From: Neelides folsomi
Lineage: Eukaryota > Arthropoda > Collembola > Neelipleona > Neelidae
Reading direction: 5' to 3'
DNA: 64,000 bases
NCBI GenBank assembly: GCA_034687125.1
Contig: JAQGBZ010000133.1
Span: forward strand, 94,607-158,606
Within the stretch, counting starts at the first letter, position 1. Each line of letters starts with the position of its first letter. Positions 13,901-28,900 of the stretch are shown in pieces. The position numbers and the translations under genes were made by a program. The notes beneath the pieces are model-generated. The model did not search any database, was not told the DNA's origin, and saw only the letters and a program-made list of their open reading frames with translations.

Positions 13901-16900
13901 TGGAGTATTAAATAAACAACTGAGGATTCATTACTCTGACTTTCTGACCTTATTGCCCTCCAGATGAAAAATGTATATCTTTGGATTGGGTCTGGGGAAG
14001 TAGTAGTGTATATTCGGAACGATCGACGATTCCACCCTGCATAAACAATCTCATCGAGGTCAATTACAAATCGAGAGCTTTCTATCATTTACTTAATAGA
14101 ACCTGATTCATCCGCGGTCAATTTATCTTACTAATAAGAGTTTATAAGACCTCTCCCAGTTTCTAATCAGACTAATCACGAATTAGATTTTGCGTTAAGG
14201 TAATTTTAAAGATTTAAAGATCTCTATTAATGGGAGGAGGAATTTAGTAGATAACACTTAAAGGAATTGAACAACTGACAGTTTAGAGCGTGTCTTGCAT
14301 GATTTACTTTCGACTATTAAAGATTACGCATTCAAATGGTATTTAACTAGTTCAAAAACAAGAACATGAATGTAAGAGAGGTCTCTAGAGGAAAAATAGC
14401 TATCCATAAGAATGTAAAGAGGGAAAAAAAGATCCAAACAGATCATTTATTTTGAATAAGGTAGAACCCTTCAAGCTGTAATGGACCAATAGTCATAAAC
14501 TCATTTTATCACGGTACAAAAGGATCTTAAGTTTCTAAAAGCATTGGAAGAGATTTCGGGTTGAGTAAATTAGAATATTGAACAAAAGGAATTGTTTTTC
14601 GTTCTTGGCTTGGGTCCGAAGGTATGCATAATCGATGGAGCAGACGGAAATCATCCCACCTGAGTCTTTCGATCTCTGAGTTAAGTATCGTTGAAGAGCA
14701 CCCGCGGAGAATCTTCCTTAGTTATTCTTTTTATAATAGAGACACAATGGGAGGAGGAAAAAAGTGTAAATGGCAAGGAATGGGTTGAGGTATGATCCAA
14801 GTTGAGCTTCTGAGGTTAGTTACGTGAGTTCTCTCTCTCTCCTCCCCAATTCCTTCCTCGGTTGGAATGGGAGAATAATTAAAAGAGAATTGAAATACGG
14901 TTAACACTTTCGTGCTCAGGAGAAAGATTCTCACATTCGATGGTCTCCTTTCATTTCCCTACTTTATTCACTTCAATCCTTTAGCTCTGTAGCATGTGAG
15001 ATTGAATCTACGATCCCATCAATTGAAGTTCAGAGGAACAAGCGACAAGTCTGACGTATTTAGGTGAGGATAGGAAAAGGTGGGGATTTTTGCATGAGGT
15101 CGTTTGAGAGATTCCGAGATGATCCTGATTGTTGTTGACGATGGCAAAGTCGGCAGTGGTTTCATAATTGCTCCTTAGTTCCCGGCTCTCTGTATGCAAT
15201 TTAAAGGACTCATGTGATTAAGAGGTGTGTGGAAGGCTTAGACACATGTGTGGATTATCCATTTAGACTTGGTGTGCAGAGTAGGGCCTTTGTGAAGAGA
15301 TTCACTGGCTATAGGGGGTGATTAAAATCTCTTATCTCATAACGGTAATTTACTCCGCAAGCCCACCCCAAAAACTCATTCCATTGCACTGGTCTAGATT
15401 GAGCTTCAAAAGAATAGTTGAGGATTCCATTTCGGTAAATTTTGTCCTAAGGGGGTTTTCTGCTGTGGGGATTTACCCATCTATGTCGACTGTGTTTCAA
15501 ATTTATGCCCAATTTCTACCCATCTTTTATGAGAGAGGAAATGCACATATAATAATAATAATACGTATAGGTATTTATTATACTGACTGAAGTATGAACA
15601 GTGTTAGATGTATTTATGATTATAATTTGAGGGAAAAAGGATAAGTACAGCAATACTGCAATGTAAAATTGGACGAATTGAACCTTTTTTCCAAACATAT
15701 TGTGGTGTTGAGTTATAAGCAAATTCTTTGTATTACCCTTTAGCCTTTTAACTCGCCATAATTACATAACTATGTAAAGGCGCGTGGGCTAGGTAATTAA
15801 CATTTTTGAATGAGAGTAATTTTTACAATTATCCTTAAAGCGAGCGATAAAGTAAATGTTTAATAATTTGAGATTTTATCACAGTGATGTTCTATATCCT
15901 TGTTAATTCGCGCATTTACTTATTTGAGTTATTTGGTTAGGACTAAACTCCGGAAATAGTTCATTGACACTCTTTCAGAATTGGACAGAGAGCGTACTCG
16001 TGATGTATTTGTTTTTTGGATCATGTTCAATCAAATTAGGATTTATACAATGAGCCATTGAACGTTTGCGAAATTTTGTATTAAATACGCACCTGTCCAT
16101 ACATTATCACATCATAATGGGGCATGTATCTTTATTAATCTGTATTATTCTTATAATACCTAAATATACATCAATCCCATTCCCATAATTTGGAATCATT
16201 TTTCCTCTTCATTTGGGAATGTATGAGCATTTCCGTTTTCTGGACAATTTGTGCAAAGCGTATTTAATAGATCCATCCCACCTGTTCCAAGAAGGGCAAA
16301 ACGGTTGAAATAAAACTGACATTTCCCTAAGGAAAGAGAGAGTGGGAAGAGTAAAAGGTCAGAATCTTTATGAAAAACTCAGGTACTTCACATTATCGGA
16401 ACTGAGGAAAAGGGCTTTGTAGGGGGGAATGGACAATAAAAGAAATATAGGGTTTATTTTATTTTATGGTCATATACTTATTTCTAAAGGGTTCCTTCTC
16501 TCATTCGGCATGTCACGCATTGGAATGACAATTGAAAAGCATTTTATAGGGGGTATGTATGGTTATGGAATGGATACATGTGACTCACCGTCCAAATGCT
16601 TGGGATGTCGGGGTCCAGAGAGCTTTAGGCAATATTGTTGCCAAACTTGGAATTTTGTCTAGGTCTGAGGATCGGAGAATTCGGGTTATTCTTTTTACTC
16701 TAAAAGCTTGACATTTGACTCATTTTATATAGAGACAATATCATTGAGAAAATCGTATTTCATTGCCATCATTTATCGGCTAGGGAATGAAGGGAAAGAG
16801 TGGCCAAGTGAAGATAGTTGAATATAGGCTGATATGAGAATGAGAGAATGGTGGAAGCTGGACATTGTATAATGCAGATAGTTAAGTTTGTATTACAATT

Positions 16901-19900
16901 AGGATTATTATACATGTTGTTGGCTCGCACGAGAAGAAGATGTTGGGAGCATAGGAGGCGGAAAGGAGATGGAAGTGATCAAAGTATATTGTGAGGTTTC
17001 CGATTACTCTCGTTATAAAGTATTAGCATGGGAGGGTGGTGGGAGGAAGGATCTCTGAATCACATTGTTGAGAGTCTTGGAGTTAGAGGATTAAGTTCTC
17101 GTGGACCATTGGGGGTTTTCTTGCGGGGCAAAGAGTGGTGGTAAAGAGGTAAGTGAGCTGAGGATATATAGTTTCATATAGAGAGACTTTCCAAATGCCT
17201 GGTTTCCATCCTCTCGAGTGAATTGGGAGGGTGGAAGGGTGAACGAGCTCTCTCGCATCTCGACTCGACTGGGAGGTCTAACAGTTTGAATCGAGGATTC
17301 GGATTCTCCACACACATCCCCACTTGACTCTCTTTCCCCAGACACCCATGCGTGATTTTGGAGCAACAAGTCCGCCCTCGTTGGTTTTATTATAAAAGAA
17401 CGAAATTTGGGAGGACCTTTGGGAAAATCTTTTGTGGAAGTCAATTAATTTCAAATATTCATTTGATTGAGAGAGAGGAGGGAAGGAACAGAAATAGTTC
17501 CAGTTCTACGAACTCCTCCATTCACATCCTTTTGACATTCTAGAGAGTTGATCAGTGGGATTGAGTCATCCTTCTGGACATACCCAGAAGGCCAATTTCA
17601 TAAAAAAACTCTTCTGTTCTCATAGAATTCCTCTGTTTTTCTCATTTTTGGTGGTAAAATATTTTGTTGAATGGGCAATTGCTAAGTGAAAAATTTTTAA
17701 AAAGTAATTTATACATGGTCTTTTGTTATTGGAATCCCCTTGTCTTTTTACCAGTGGAGAATCAAGTTATTTTTTTGTAAGTTTTGACACGTGGCGAGTG
17801 AATGCGAGAAGACATTTGGAAGTTGGAAGAGCTCAAGATTTCATTTTGCAAAGTTGAAGTTTGAGTTCATTGATGAAACCGGAGCTAGGGAGCTTCTGAT
17901 TGATGTTTGGTACAATGGTGTCTTCCTCCGGGGATATGTCATCCCCCCATCATGAAGTGATTTATAGCCCAGTGACACAGAATGGGTCGTCGTCGACGGC
18001 AAACATGATATCGTGCGACTATCATCCCGTCTACGGCAACATTCCGCCCGACTGCACCTACTATGGCCCTGGTCCCGACTCATATCAGTACTGTAGTCCC
18101 GACTCCTATCCTCACCCGCAAATGTGTGCCGTCAACACGGAATATGGTAAGACGTCCCCTTTACAAAATGAGGAGTTGAGAATTCCCTTCAGGAGGTGTG
18201 AATGCAGTTTCTCAAAATAAAACTCAGAGTCTGGGAATTGCTCTTGCACTTCTCCAACTTCCCTATCCCATACATATACCAAATGTTCTGCAAGGATAAA
18301 AATGTAGCTGGCAATGTTTTCCAAATGGCGCTTGTAGGCTTCTGTGACTTAGCATGGATAGGAGAAAAGTAAATATTGAAAAACACAATGTTGTGATCTG
18401 GGGTTTGAGGTTGCGTCCAATGTCCATCATAAAGAAGCGCAATAAGTACATTAGATGTGGAGTACAATCAAAATGAATTTAATTGCTTGGTGCATTCGTC
18501 GTAGATGAGAATTTTAATAGGATCATTCCCCTCGGTCTCTTGCTGAGAGTTGGTGAGGTTCTTTGGGAGAAGTGGACCACTAAATGCATAGCTTTTGAGT
18601 CATTACTCCTCTCCAATCATATTTTGGCAAAAACTCATTGCTGCATCTCTTTTAAATGCATCTCAGTTGAACATCATGTGCGACTTTTCTCATCTCCAAT
18701 CGAACTGCATACATTACAGTCAAGATGAAAGAGAGCGATATGGGATTACTTATTGCAATGCAATGCTACTTAGGATATCTTATTGGCATCAGGTATGCAG
18801 CAAGAATGCGCTTTACATAGTACATTTGTCAATACTTGCAAATTTTTAAGTATTTATTTAGCCTCGATGAGAATGCACTTTGATTGCAAAATTTTTTAAT
18901 TAATTTTCTCACGGGTTGAATATTGATAGGTTTGTGAAGGGAATATTTTAATAGATAGATTTTGAAGATTCGACTTTGGCAAGGAGAAGAGGGCCAGTGT
19001 GATGTTTGGATTTCTGAGGTTCAATGCTCCATTCCTTAGCACAGTGGACATAGGACCATGGGTTGAAGTCATTACTCATATAATAATTTCCCGCGAGGGC
19101 TTTTCCTACGCCACGTACGCCACTTGTTATAGAGGAATCAGCGAATCAGTCATAGTTGAAATTAGTGTCATTTTATGAGAAATGGGCGAAATGGGGTTGA
19201 AATTCAACCGTTGTATGTATTTTGAAATGAGCTTTTGGGCCCGCCAATGGTCTGGTCATGATGAGTTGTTTATCGGTACATTTTATGCCTTTCTGTAAAG
19301 GAAACCTTGGGCGCCGAGAGTCCGATTCGCCCATTTAAGTAATAGAGATGAGAGATCAATTGTATGTGTTTGTTGATGAGCTTAGATGTCAGAGGGCTCG
19401 TGGAGGAAGGGAGACATCAAAGGTGAAGGAGGATGAAGGTGGGCTGGGTGAGAGGATTATTACGACTACCATTTCCCTTCAATTCTCTTCTCCTACTGTG
19501 AAATGAATGATAGGAAGGAATGGTCCATTTAAGGGAGGAGAATTCCTTCTCCCTTTATCGAACTATCAAGTGGAAGTGTTTCTCGTTAAGAGGTTTATTT
19601 TTACCAGCTTTTCTAGGTAATGGAAACATGTCTCCATCCTATCGGCCACTTTATATCCTTGTATAATAATAAATAAGAAAGGATCCTACAAGTGGCTTCG
19701 TCACATCCCTCCATCCAATCCTTATTGTTTATAACTCGTGCAATCTTCTCCTTTCAACGTCTTTAGTTACGGATTAACGCTATAAAGCAAATTGTGGCGA
19801 GTTTCAATCGATAGTCCAATCTTTGTAATTATTCCCTCTTCTTGCCGGCTTCATCCACTCGAGACGACCGATGACCCACAAGGCTCTTCTAAATCATTGT

Positions 19901-22900
19901 TTTCACCATATCTGATTCAATGAGATTGAGAGGCTGGAAAATTGAATGAATTTCATAATTTGGAATTTTCATTGAAGCGGACGAGACATTTCTGGTCTTT
20001 TTACTCACAGGATCCACCTGAGCTGACAATGAGAGTTTGGTTCATTGCTTTAACGGTTTTTCTCACTAAAGGAAATATGCGACATAACAATAATTGAAAT
20101 TATGTATAATGAGAACTGAAAATTCACTCATCGTATATATTTATGATTTCATTCACTTATGTGGTACTGAGAGAGTTGCTAAAAGCTTTATGTTTATAAT
20201 TGTCTTGAGTCTCTTGAGAGTTAGCAGGAAAAATGGTATTATCTATAGAATGGCTCATCATCACTTTAAATTTCGTGCTAGTAGACATTGCCTCTGTCAT
20301 TATATGCAAATCTTTCATTTCATTATTGTAAGGATCTGAATTTCATTTATGTATTTTATGGAAAGACAAGGGAAGAACGGTGCAAATTATCTTAATTATC
20401 ATTCTCTTCTCTTTAATCTTGGCTTTCTCAGTAACAAATGTTCATCTTCATTTTGCAATGTACTACATGGCATTATTATTTAATTCCTTACCATGAATTC
20501 AAATGAGGTAAATGAGAATAAGATGAATCAATAGTGAATGATTCATTTTTTCAGCCTTTTTAAAAGACTTTGATTATTCCAAGATGCTTTCCTCATCGAA
20601 TGATTACTAGCCATGAAAGAATTAGAAGAAAAGTGCAACGAGTAAAGGCTTGATTACAATTTGACCTTTAATTGCTTGTTTGACCTTTCTCTAAGCTCAT
20701 AGAACTTTTGTTTTTCTCAGCTCTTTATGCGCTTTACTTAACAACTTCAAAGATGATTAATGATAATAAGAGTTTAATTAAATAATAATAAGTTAAGAGT
20801 ATAATTTTTTTCCGTTCTTAACTTTTTAGTTGTTGAATATTTTTAAAATGATGGCCATGATGCTCATCTTCACAATTGATGTAATGTCTAATTATTTTTT
20901 TCCAGGTCCCGTGACAGTTCCGTTGTTGTCAACCAACTCGAATCCGCCTATTCCATTACCATTGCAAGTTCCGCAGGGTCACGTAGTCCAACAGATCGTT
21001 GATGAAAATGGGACCTTGAGGCATGTGATTGTGTCGCATCAGCCCCCGCTTATGCCCATTCCAAACTACGTAAGTAATTCTTTTCCATCTTTTTGTGCAT
21101 AAATCTCTCGTTGGTTTGTTGAGTTCCGCAATGTGCTCGAAGGAACAGACAAACTCATTTATTTCTTTACATGCAATTCTAAATCATGAATGAGGAGCCT
21201 TTGAGGATTCTTCGAGGGAAAAGATTCCCATGGATAAATAAAATTCATCCCGAGAATCCCTATGGCTCTTTTCGATGGCGAACTTTTTGAAGGTGTGGAA
21301 CTCGTTTGGGCCTAAATCTTCACAATATGGGATTCGTATGTATAGTATATGTATATCATATTCCTTATGTACAAGTTTGTTGGCATCTTTGCATTATATA
21401 ATAAAGTGAATAGGTTGAAGATGAGAGGATCGTATAGGAATTCTACGTATAATATGAAAGAATTGAAACATGAGATTTTGGTCCAACTTGTGTTGAGTTA
21501 TATCTCAAATGTGTAGCCGAATTGCATGATTATGATGATGTTGGTAGTAAGGGATTTAACGCAGTGGCTCCGTGCTTTTTACTCTCATCTCTTCGGTCAA
21601 GTAAAATATGTAGGTAAGGCCCACTCATTCAAAGTAAACTAAGGTTTATTGACCTGATGGCTTTGAATCTCCTTCCCTCCACACTACATACATACAAAAG
21701 TTTCGAATAGATTTTCTTATTAGATAGGAGGTGGAAGTTACGTAAATTACCTTTGTGGCTGTAGACGTAATGTGTACAGTGCACAAATTGCTTGTAAACT
21801 ATTGTGATGTGTACATTTACCAAATTCTTTATACCTAACTTGTAACAAGTTGGAATAAGTATTATATGTGTATAATAGTTATAGGCTGTGCCATCACATT
21901 TTGGAGACTTCTTGAAAGCGAAGAATAAATCTATGCGAATAACTACGTAGGTACTATGGTTGAATATGGTGGAAGTTGTCCAGTCGTAGATTTGAAAAGA
22001 GTAGAATTTTAATGAATTACGTACACATTACCATTCAAGCCTTTAGCTCTTCTCCACCTGCACCTTCCAAATCTTCTTTGCGTGTGTTATTTGTTGGGAA
22101 TTAAGAGGCGAGGAGGAATAAGGCAACAAGTAGTTGGGTAGCACCCTGTATGGACTTTAATCCATGTAAAATGGTCAAAGAATTTAAAGGTGCCTGACAC
22201 GCATAAGATCTTGTGCGCAAAAGAATGAATGACATGGGTTCGTGAACACCTAACGCTTTCTTAATCCTTCTTAAAGTAAATTAACTCCCATTATATAGCC
22301 CTACTTCTTGGCAATATCCTAATAAGTGCAATTCCTTGGGAATTTCCCTTTGACAGAGTCAGCATAAACCCTTTGTGTTATTACCCAATGTTCATTATAC
22401 TCTTCCATTTGCTTCAGTTTCCTTTCCTTCATATTTTTAGTTATATAGGTAGTAAGGATAGAAGTTAGACGAGGTTTAATTGAAGATTAAAACTAAGACG
22501 CAATTCCTTATATCCATTTAAATATTATTTCCTTATAATTTCTTTTGTTATTTTCCATCATTTTAACTGAAAGGAGGGCAGATTTCACAATTTGACACAA
22601 GAAATGGAAAATGAGGAATTAATGGTTAAATTCATTTGTCTTGCTATTTATTGAGATAATAATGGAATACATTAATTACTCGGGATGAAGAGATGTTTTC
22701 ATAATCGGCCAATGTTAATTTTAACAACCTAATGGTAATAATTGTATTGGAAGGATTAAACAATAGGGGTGAGGGTGATGAGGGAGATGTAAATTGCCAA
22801 CATAGTATAACCACAACGGAGATGCTGTCACTCAAAACACTTCAAACCTCGTTTGTGGTGTTTTTGACCTTTTTGACGACAATGAATGGTGGCGGTGGGA

Positions 22901-25900
22901 AGGGAAAGAGAAATTGCCGGAAAGCGAGGCGAAAGAGAGAAAATAGTAATTGAGTTTCTGCCTTTACCTTCCCTATTGTGGAATTGCCTTCCCCAATAAA
23001 AAACCATACAGTGTTTTTAAATCCACATCATATTCTACACTTGAGAGAAAGAGCTTTGAGCGAAATTGGGATTACAGTGTAATTATTTAAAATATTTAAT
23101 GATAGGGGATCCCTTGGTGGAGTTTTTCCAACCTACACTCTGCCAACTTTGATATCATCCCATTTCCATGAAATATGCCCATTAAACTTATTTATAACAT
23201 TATGTATACTAGTATATGCTACATGAGTCGATCATGTTGTGTTACATGAGAGGATCATTAATCTGAGGATAAAGTGCATTAGACGAGGATTTTTGCGAAT
23301 GGTTTTTGGAGGAGCTCCTATTTGAATCCAAATCCATTATGTTGATATGCATGCGCATTTTCACCTCTGGATATGGGCCTGACCTTTTCGCAGACAGGAG
23401 GCCCACTTTTCCCTTTGTTCCTAAACAGCAGGAGGAATTAAATGAGGAGTGTTCGAATCTACTTATGTACATTTTTATGTGTGGAGAGGAAATGTAGGTG
23501 CACTGATGGTAATTAATATTTCCTATGAATGACTACTGCGTATATATGAAGTTAATATGAATGCATCTTTTTATTTTCCTTTTAGAGAGTGTGAAACTAG
23601 ATTTCTCTAGTAAGGAAACATTTAATTTTGGTATAGAACGAATGTATGAATTATGAGTGATCTCCCGGATATTGTCGTAGAATGGAATCATAGATCATAT
23701 TTATAATGCATTTTAAGGAATCCTCTCAATGCACGATGGCATGAATGAGGATCTTAAATGTTGATTTACTTTCTTTCAAATATATAAAAATCATTAATTT
23801 AGTTTTTTAAATACATTTTTATACAATTAGCTTCACTAGTGATTGTGATTTCTCTCATTTCCTTTCCTGTTTTCTATTTCACTCCTTTTTTTTTAATTTG
23901 AACTCGACATTAATTTGACGGTTATTAATTAAATACCGGATGTGAGTATTTATGAGGAATTTAAATACTATAAATTTTTTTATGAATGAGGACAATTTCC
24001 TAACGTCCTTTTATGGACCATTTTACATTTTGGTTGATTTTTAATCTTTTGTGGTTTTGAATGAAAAGTTCTTGGGTTTAGCAGCGTTCTATTTAACTCC
24101 CTTTAAAGAAGACTTTTTAACTGACTTTTGAGCCATTATTTTTAAATATGTAACTGTAATGTGGTATGGATGAAGATAAATTTATCGTCGCAATATTTAT
24201 TATTTTTAACTTTATCATTGATGATTAAAGAGTTAATATAAATAAATGGAATACTTGCTGTACATTTTCCAACGTCTATTCCACATTAAAGGTGTGGTCT
24301 TTTGACTTGTGAGATTAGGATTATCATCCTATTCATAATGTTTTCATCTAGAGCTTTTAGTAATTATGAGAAATGAGGGATGAGATGTGTGGGGAATGAA
24401 ACATGGTTCCATTTTCCCTTTAATAAAACGCCATTATAAATAAAGGATTATTGAAAGATCTCCTTTGAAAGTTGTACGAGAATGCCAGATTTCTTTTTCA
24501 TGGGACATTTTTCATGTGGCCTGGTGAGGCAGAGAGATTAATAGGGGTGATGATAGTGAGAGGAAAGATGAATCAAGAGGACTCTATTTTAGCTTGACCT
24601 TTGCTTTGATTGAACTTTTTTCGGATGTTTGTCTCACCCCAACTTAGGATTTTGATCCTCTATGATGTGAGCAAGCGTTGAACTCAATCCTCATCCCATG
24701 TTCCTCCTTCATGAAGGGAATGATTTGAAAGGCATGGAGAACTTGTCTATTAGAGAAGGAATCAAGTCATAAGTCTCCTTCCACGAGGATTGGTTCTTTC
24801 ACATTTCTTCATCTCTGTTTTTCCCTCATCTCATTGGGATTGTGAGTGACTCCAGCATGTTGAGCTGCCAAAGAAGAAGGAAGGGAGCTCTCTCTTAGTC
24901 ATTCAGAATCAAACTTTTCCCACGTGTTTCCATTCGTTTCTTGTCACTTCTTTTCCCTCGTCGTCAAAATAGACCTTACAATTATAAATGATTTTCTAAT
25001 CTCTCTTAATCGTCAATGAAGGAATTTTCTTCCTTATATCAATATAATGTAAAATGAATGGTAAAGTTTCGATTTTAAATCAGAAATGTCTCACAATTCT
25101 CAAGTTTCATAAAAATCCTGAGTTGAACTGACATATGAAGAATCTTGGAATTTAAGAAAAAAATGAACTTTTTAAAATTTGCAATTTTCATTATATCAAT
25201 GTTTGTATAAATTTTTTTACCTTCGCCTCTAAGAGGTGAAATTCCCTTTGGAAAATTTCCCATTCCTTCAGTATTTTTAATGTCATTTAATTAAGAACCA
25301 TTTCACATATAAATATTCACGCATATCATATTTATGCATGAGCGTGTTGTGTTCCTCGTGAGTAGTTTGCCAGTTCGTTAGTGGAAGTATTTTATCAGAT
25401 AAGAGTTTAATAACGTAATAAGGTTCTCGGGAAAGGGCTTTTATCATATTTTGCTTGTCTTGGCTTCCTTCCGCCATTCATTTTTTATTCGGAGGAAAAG
25501 GAAATATAAGGAGCTTGTGGACTAAATCAAATGGGATGCGTCTACCGACAGCAGCTTAAGTTACAAAAGATATGTGTATGTGTTGGCCTACTCAATCTCA
25601 GGCCCCCTTCTGATAACTTCCTAATCGAACTTTATTTTTAAAGGAGGGTTTCCTCAATGGGAGATTGAAGGGAGTTCTGTGGAATCCTCCACAGACCTTC
25701 ATTCATTCCTCTCATATTGTTCGCATTGTTGGTCTTAATGTTGTTGTATTGAGTTGAAGGGAATCATCATCGGTGGTTGATAGTGGGAGGAGTGTGATGA
25801 AGAGACAAGGCTGACCTTATACGAAACAAAATTATCTTTTCTGGGCTAGTCACTCTCATATTAAACTACATAGGATATTAGAAAAATAACTGAACCGACG

Positions 25901-28900
25901 CTTGTGTGAGTCTAAGCGACTGGCCAATGAAACTCTACTCACTCACTTACTCAGACACACTCGCATTCTTCTGTTTAGTATAACAGTAAAACGGTACCTT
26001 TATCTCTCACTCCAAAATTCCTCCTCTATAGACCATACCTACATATAACATACATCCATTCATAGTTGGCTTAATCGAACGGGTATTGAAGTATAATAAA
26101 GAAATTGCTAACGCACGTTTCTTTTTGTACAAATAACTAACTACATATTTATGCATTTAAAGAGAAATTCTCCATGAATTCTTTCATTCATTTTGTTGGC
26201 ATTATATCTCAAGATTTATTCCATTATTAAAATACATTTGTAGTATATTTTTCATATAAATATTTATTCATTTTTTTGTATTTTATAAATGCTTTTTTTG
26301 TATTAAATATTATAGTGATAATAAATGAGGTAGTGGAGAAGTAGATTTGATTTGTATGATGCCGGAATTCATTCTGAATGATAGAATGAGAAATAGGTCT
26401 CTATGACGGTCCCACTGGAAAATTAAAAATTTGGGTCGCAAAGGTTTGTTAAACTTGAGCTGAGGACATTGTGGAATTGTTGAGTGTTCGTGATGATGTT
26501 GAGGAACCCCATCACTCCTTCCATTCTCCTTTCCATCCACATGTGTTCTCCATTCTTGGTCTCCTTTTCCTTTGGAGTTGAAGCACCTGCCCAATGAATT
26601 TTTTATGCAAACGATATGCTGAGAACCCTTTTACCTTTTTTTGCGCCGCGTTTTATACGTCCATTAGACGAGAAGTTTATTTGATATTTCACTCACTCAC
26701 TTGTGTGGGGATGACTTTTGGTATTTCACTCTCAAGTGACTAAAAAACTCGGGAATCTTTAAAAAGATTGTAGAAATAAGTAGGGTTTGATGTTAAATAA
26801 GAATGCTTGACTATCCAACATTTGGGTGGTTCATCAAAGAGGAAATAATTGAATTCTTATGTGATTCTTTTATATCCCGGTTTTGAAGGAAAAGAACACA
26901 CAAGATCAAGCGGTGTATAACCTATTAGGAATTTGGGTTTAAATAAAATTATCTGATAAAAATAAAGAGATCAATTTCTCTTGAAAATTTTTTATTTCAG
27001 TCACAAGTCACATGATGCTATCAAAATACCTATGAATATTTTGATAGCATCATTTTACTGACAATGAATTACAAAAATGAGAAAAAGAGAAGAATAATGT
27101 ATATTAGTATATATGTAGATTATTCAATAGCTTAAGTATTCGAATCATTACGATAATGGTTTACCCCCGTTGTGTCTGAATTTAAAAATTCATAATACAT
27201 TGATTCGTGGGGATATAATATAGGAAATTCGTACAAATTATGACGCCAAATCGCTAACGGCGGTCAATTCGAAATCATGAATAAATAAAGAGACATTTTG
27301 TATGTTCTTATCGAAAATACCTATTACTTTACTCTTCTATAGGTATATTATTAGTAGTTTTATTTATTCCGTCTTGTCATTGGCCCCTTCTTCTCAATCA
27401 TTAATTCACAGGTTTAGTTTTCCTTAATACAGTTCCATACAAATTCTTTCATTATTTCTTATAAAAGCACAAAGTGAGTAGGTTGGAATAAATTTGATAT
27501 TCAAATATATGGTGACATACGAGTATTGTTTATATTAGACTATTTAACTAAACGGGGTTTGAATGGTTGAAGCTGGGAGCTCTCTCAGTGAATAGTGAGT
27601 TGTTGACTGATGTGATGTGGCATGTTGATTATGTGTGCTGCGAAATAACTTAACCCTATCAGTACTATCATTGCCATTGCCAAAGGAAGGCGAGCCATAT
27701 GTTACACTTTTAAATTGTCCCTTTCTTCCAAATTATCCCATTTAACTACCGAATTGAATAAGGACCGGTTTATGGTGGGTTTATTTACCTTTAACACACA
27801 GTCAGTTTGGTGAAATTGTTCCGACTTCCGAGAACTGTTTATTATATTCTAACCAACTACTTGGACTCGAAAAGGAGCTTAATTGTAAACACGATGGAAG
27901 AGAAAGAAAAAGTTGGGTGTGAGGACGAATGTGGTTGTAATAGTAATTGTGGAGGACCCACAACGACTTCCATTACAACTCCTTCTACAGTTACTCTCTC
28001 ACCAAGCCCAGGATTCTTTTCTGGTTTCTTCCTAGTTGTCAGTGCTCTGTTTAGATAAGGAAGATTTTAATTTAATTATCTTGATTGTGGTTTAGGGTCC
28101 TGGGAACCAACCGCAGCCGTTTTACCCTCCTGGCCCAGGCTATCCTGGAGCTCACTTTGCAAATCAAATGCAAGGAGCTGTCCCCTGTGGAATCCCTTCG
28201 GCCCAAGGTAGGTCAACTTACATTTATATTTCTTTAAACCAATTTCCATAAAATCCCATCAAAGTTTGATGGGCCATATGGGAAGATGCGGAGGAGGGGA
28301 TTTAAGATTTTGGATGACTTTGGTAGGTCCTTCGACACCTCCTGGACAAGGGAATAATATTGGGCCTGGTGCTTACGTCGGTCACATCCAATCTCATGCC
28401 CATAAGGACGAAAGGGCTCAGCGACAATACCAAAAGCTGAGGAGGAAATTCGAGCAGAAGCAGCAAAGGGAGCGCGAGGTGGTCTCCACGACCTTTCCTA
28501 CCACCCACTTCCCCCAAAATGGAAACCATCGGAAAGGTGCAAAAGAAGGATTTTTATTAAATTATTAATAATGGGGAATTGATCCTCTTAAAAGTTCTTT
28601 AAGGATGATCGAATTAACTGGGAGTTATTTTACAGTGGAGCCTGCGTATAACAACAATTCGAGACGAAATGTTCCGAATGGACCTCTCAAATCCTCCGGT
28701 GGGGCGGAGGAGGAAGGGAGCGTGGGAAGTACCGGCAGCGTCACTTCCACTGGAACTCAAGATGAAGAAGAGGAAACGAGAGTCCTTGCACAGACTGAAA
28801 TGCTAGCTTCTATTATCCCTCCCGTTGTAAGTCTCTTGTTCAAACAATTTGATCAAATGTGGAAAATTTATCAAGAATTCTCTCGAATCAACCAATATTT

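Larger units (their letters stand above)
1939..17902 (+). other. FNDC3 intron 1, part upstream of the alternative exon
   Basis: This is about 16 kb of AT-rich DNA without a supportable gene. Short open frames occur on both strands, but none has coding composition, conserved motifs or paired splice sites. It contains a tandem duplication at 2002-2119 and a 28-bp near-perfect palindrome at 12247-12274. The length may reflect intronic regulatory DNA, but I see no specific site I can name. Confidence 0.6.
21070..28095 (+). other. FNDC3 intron 2
   Basis: Seven kilobases of AT-rich sequence. It contains a perfect 17-bp inverted repeat at 27012-27053. Near its 3' end is a short open frame (27894-28034) that could be an alternative coding exon. 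No other gene, element or RNA is supportable. Confidence 0.55.

Noticed and set aside
17091-17444. 117-codon minus-strand frame upstream of the alternative FNDC3 exon
   Set aside because: It lies in a less AT-rich promoter-like region and has no recognisable domain, partner exon or signal.
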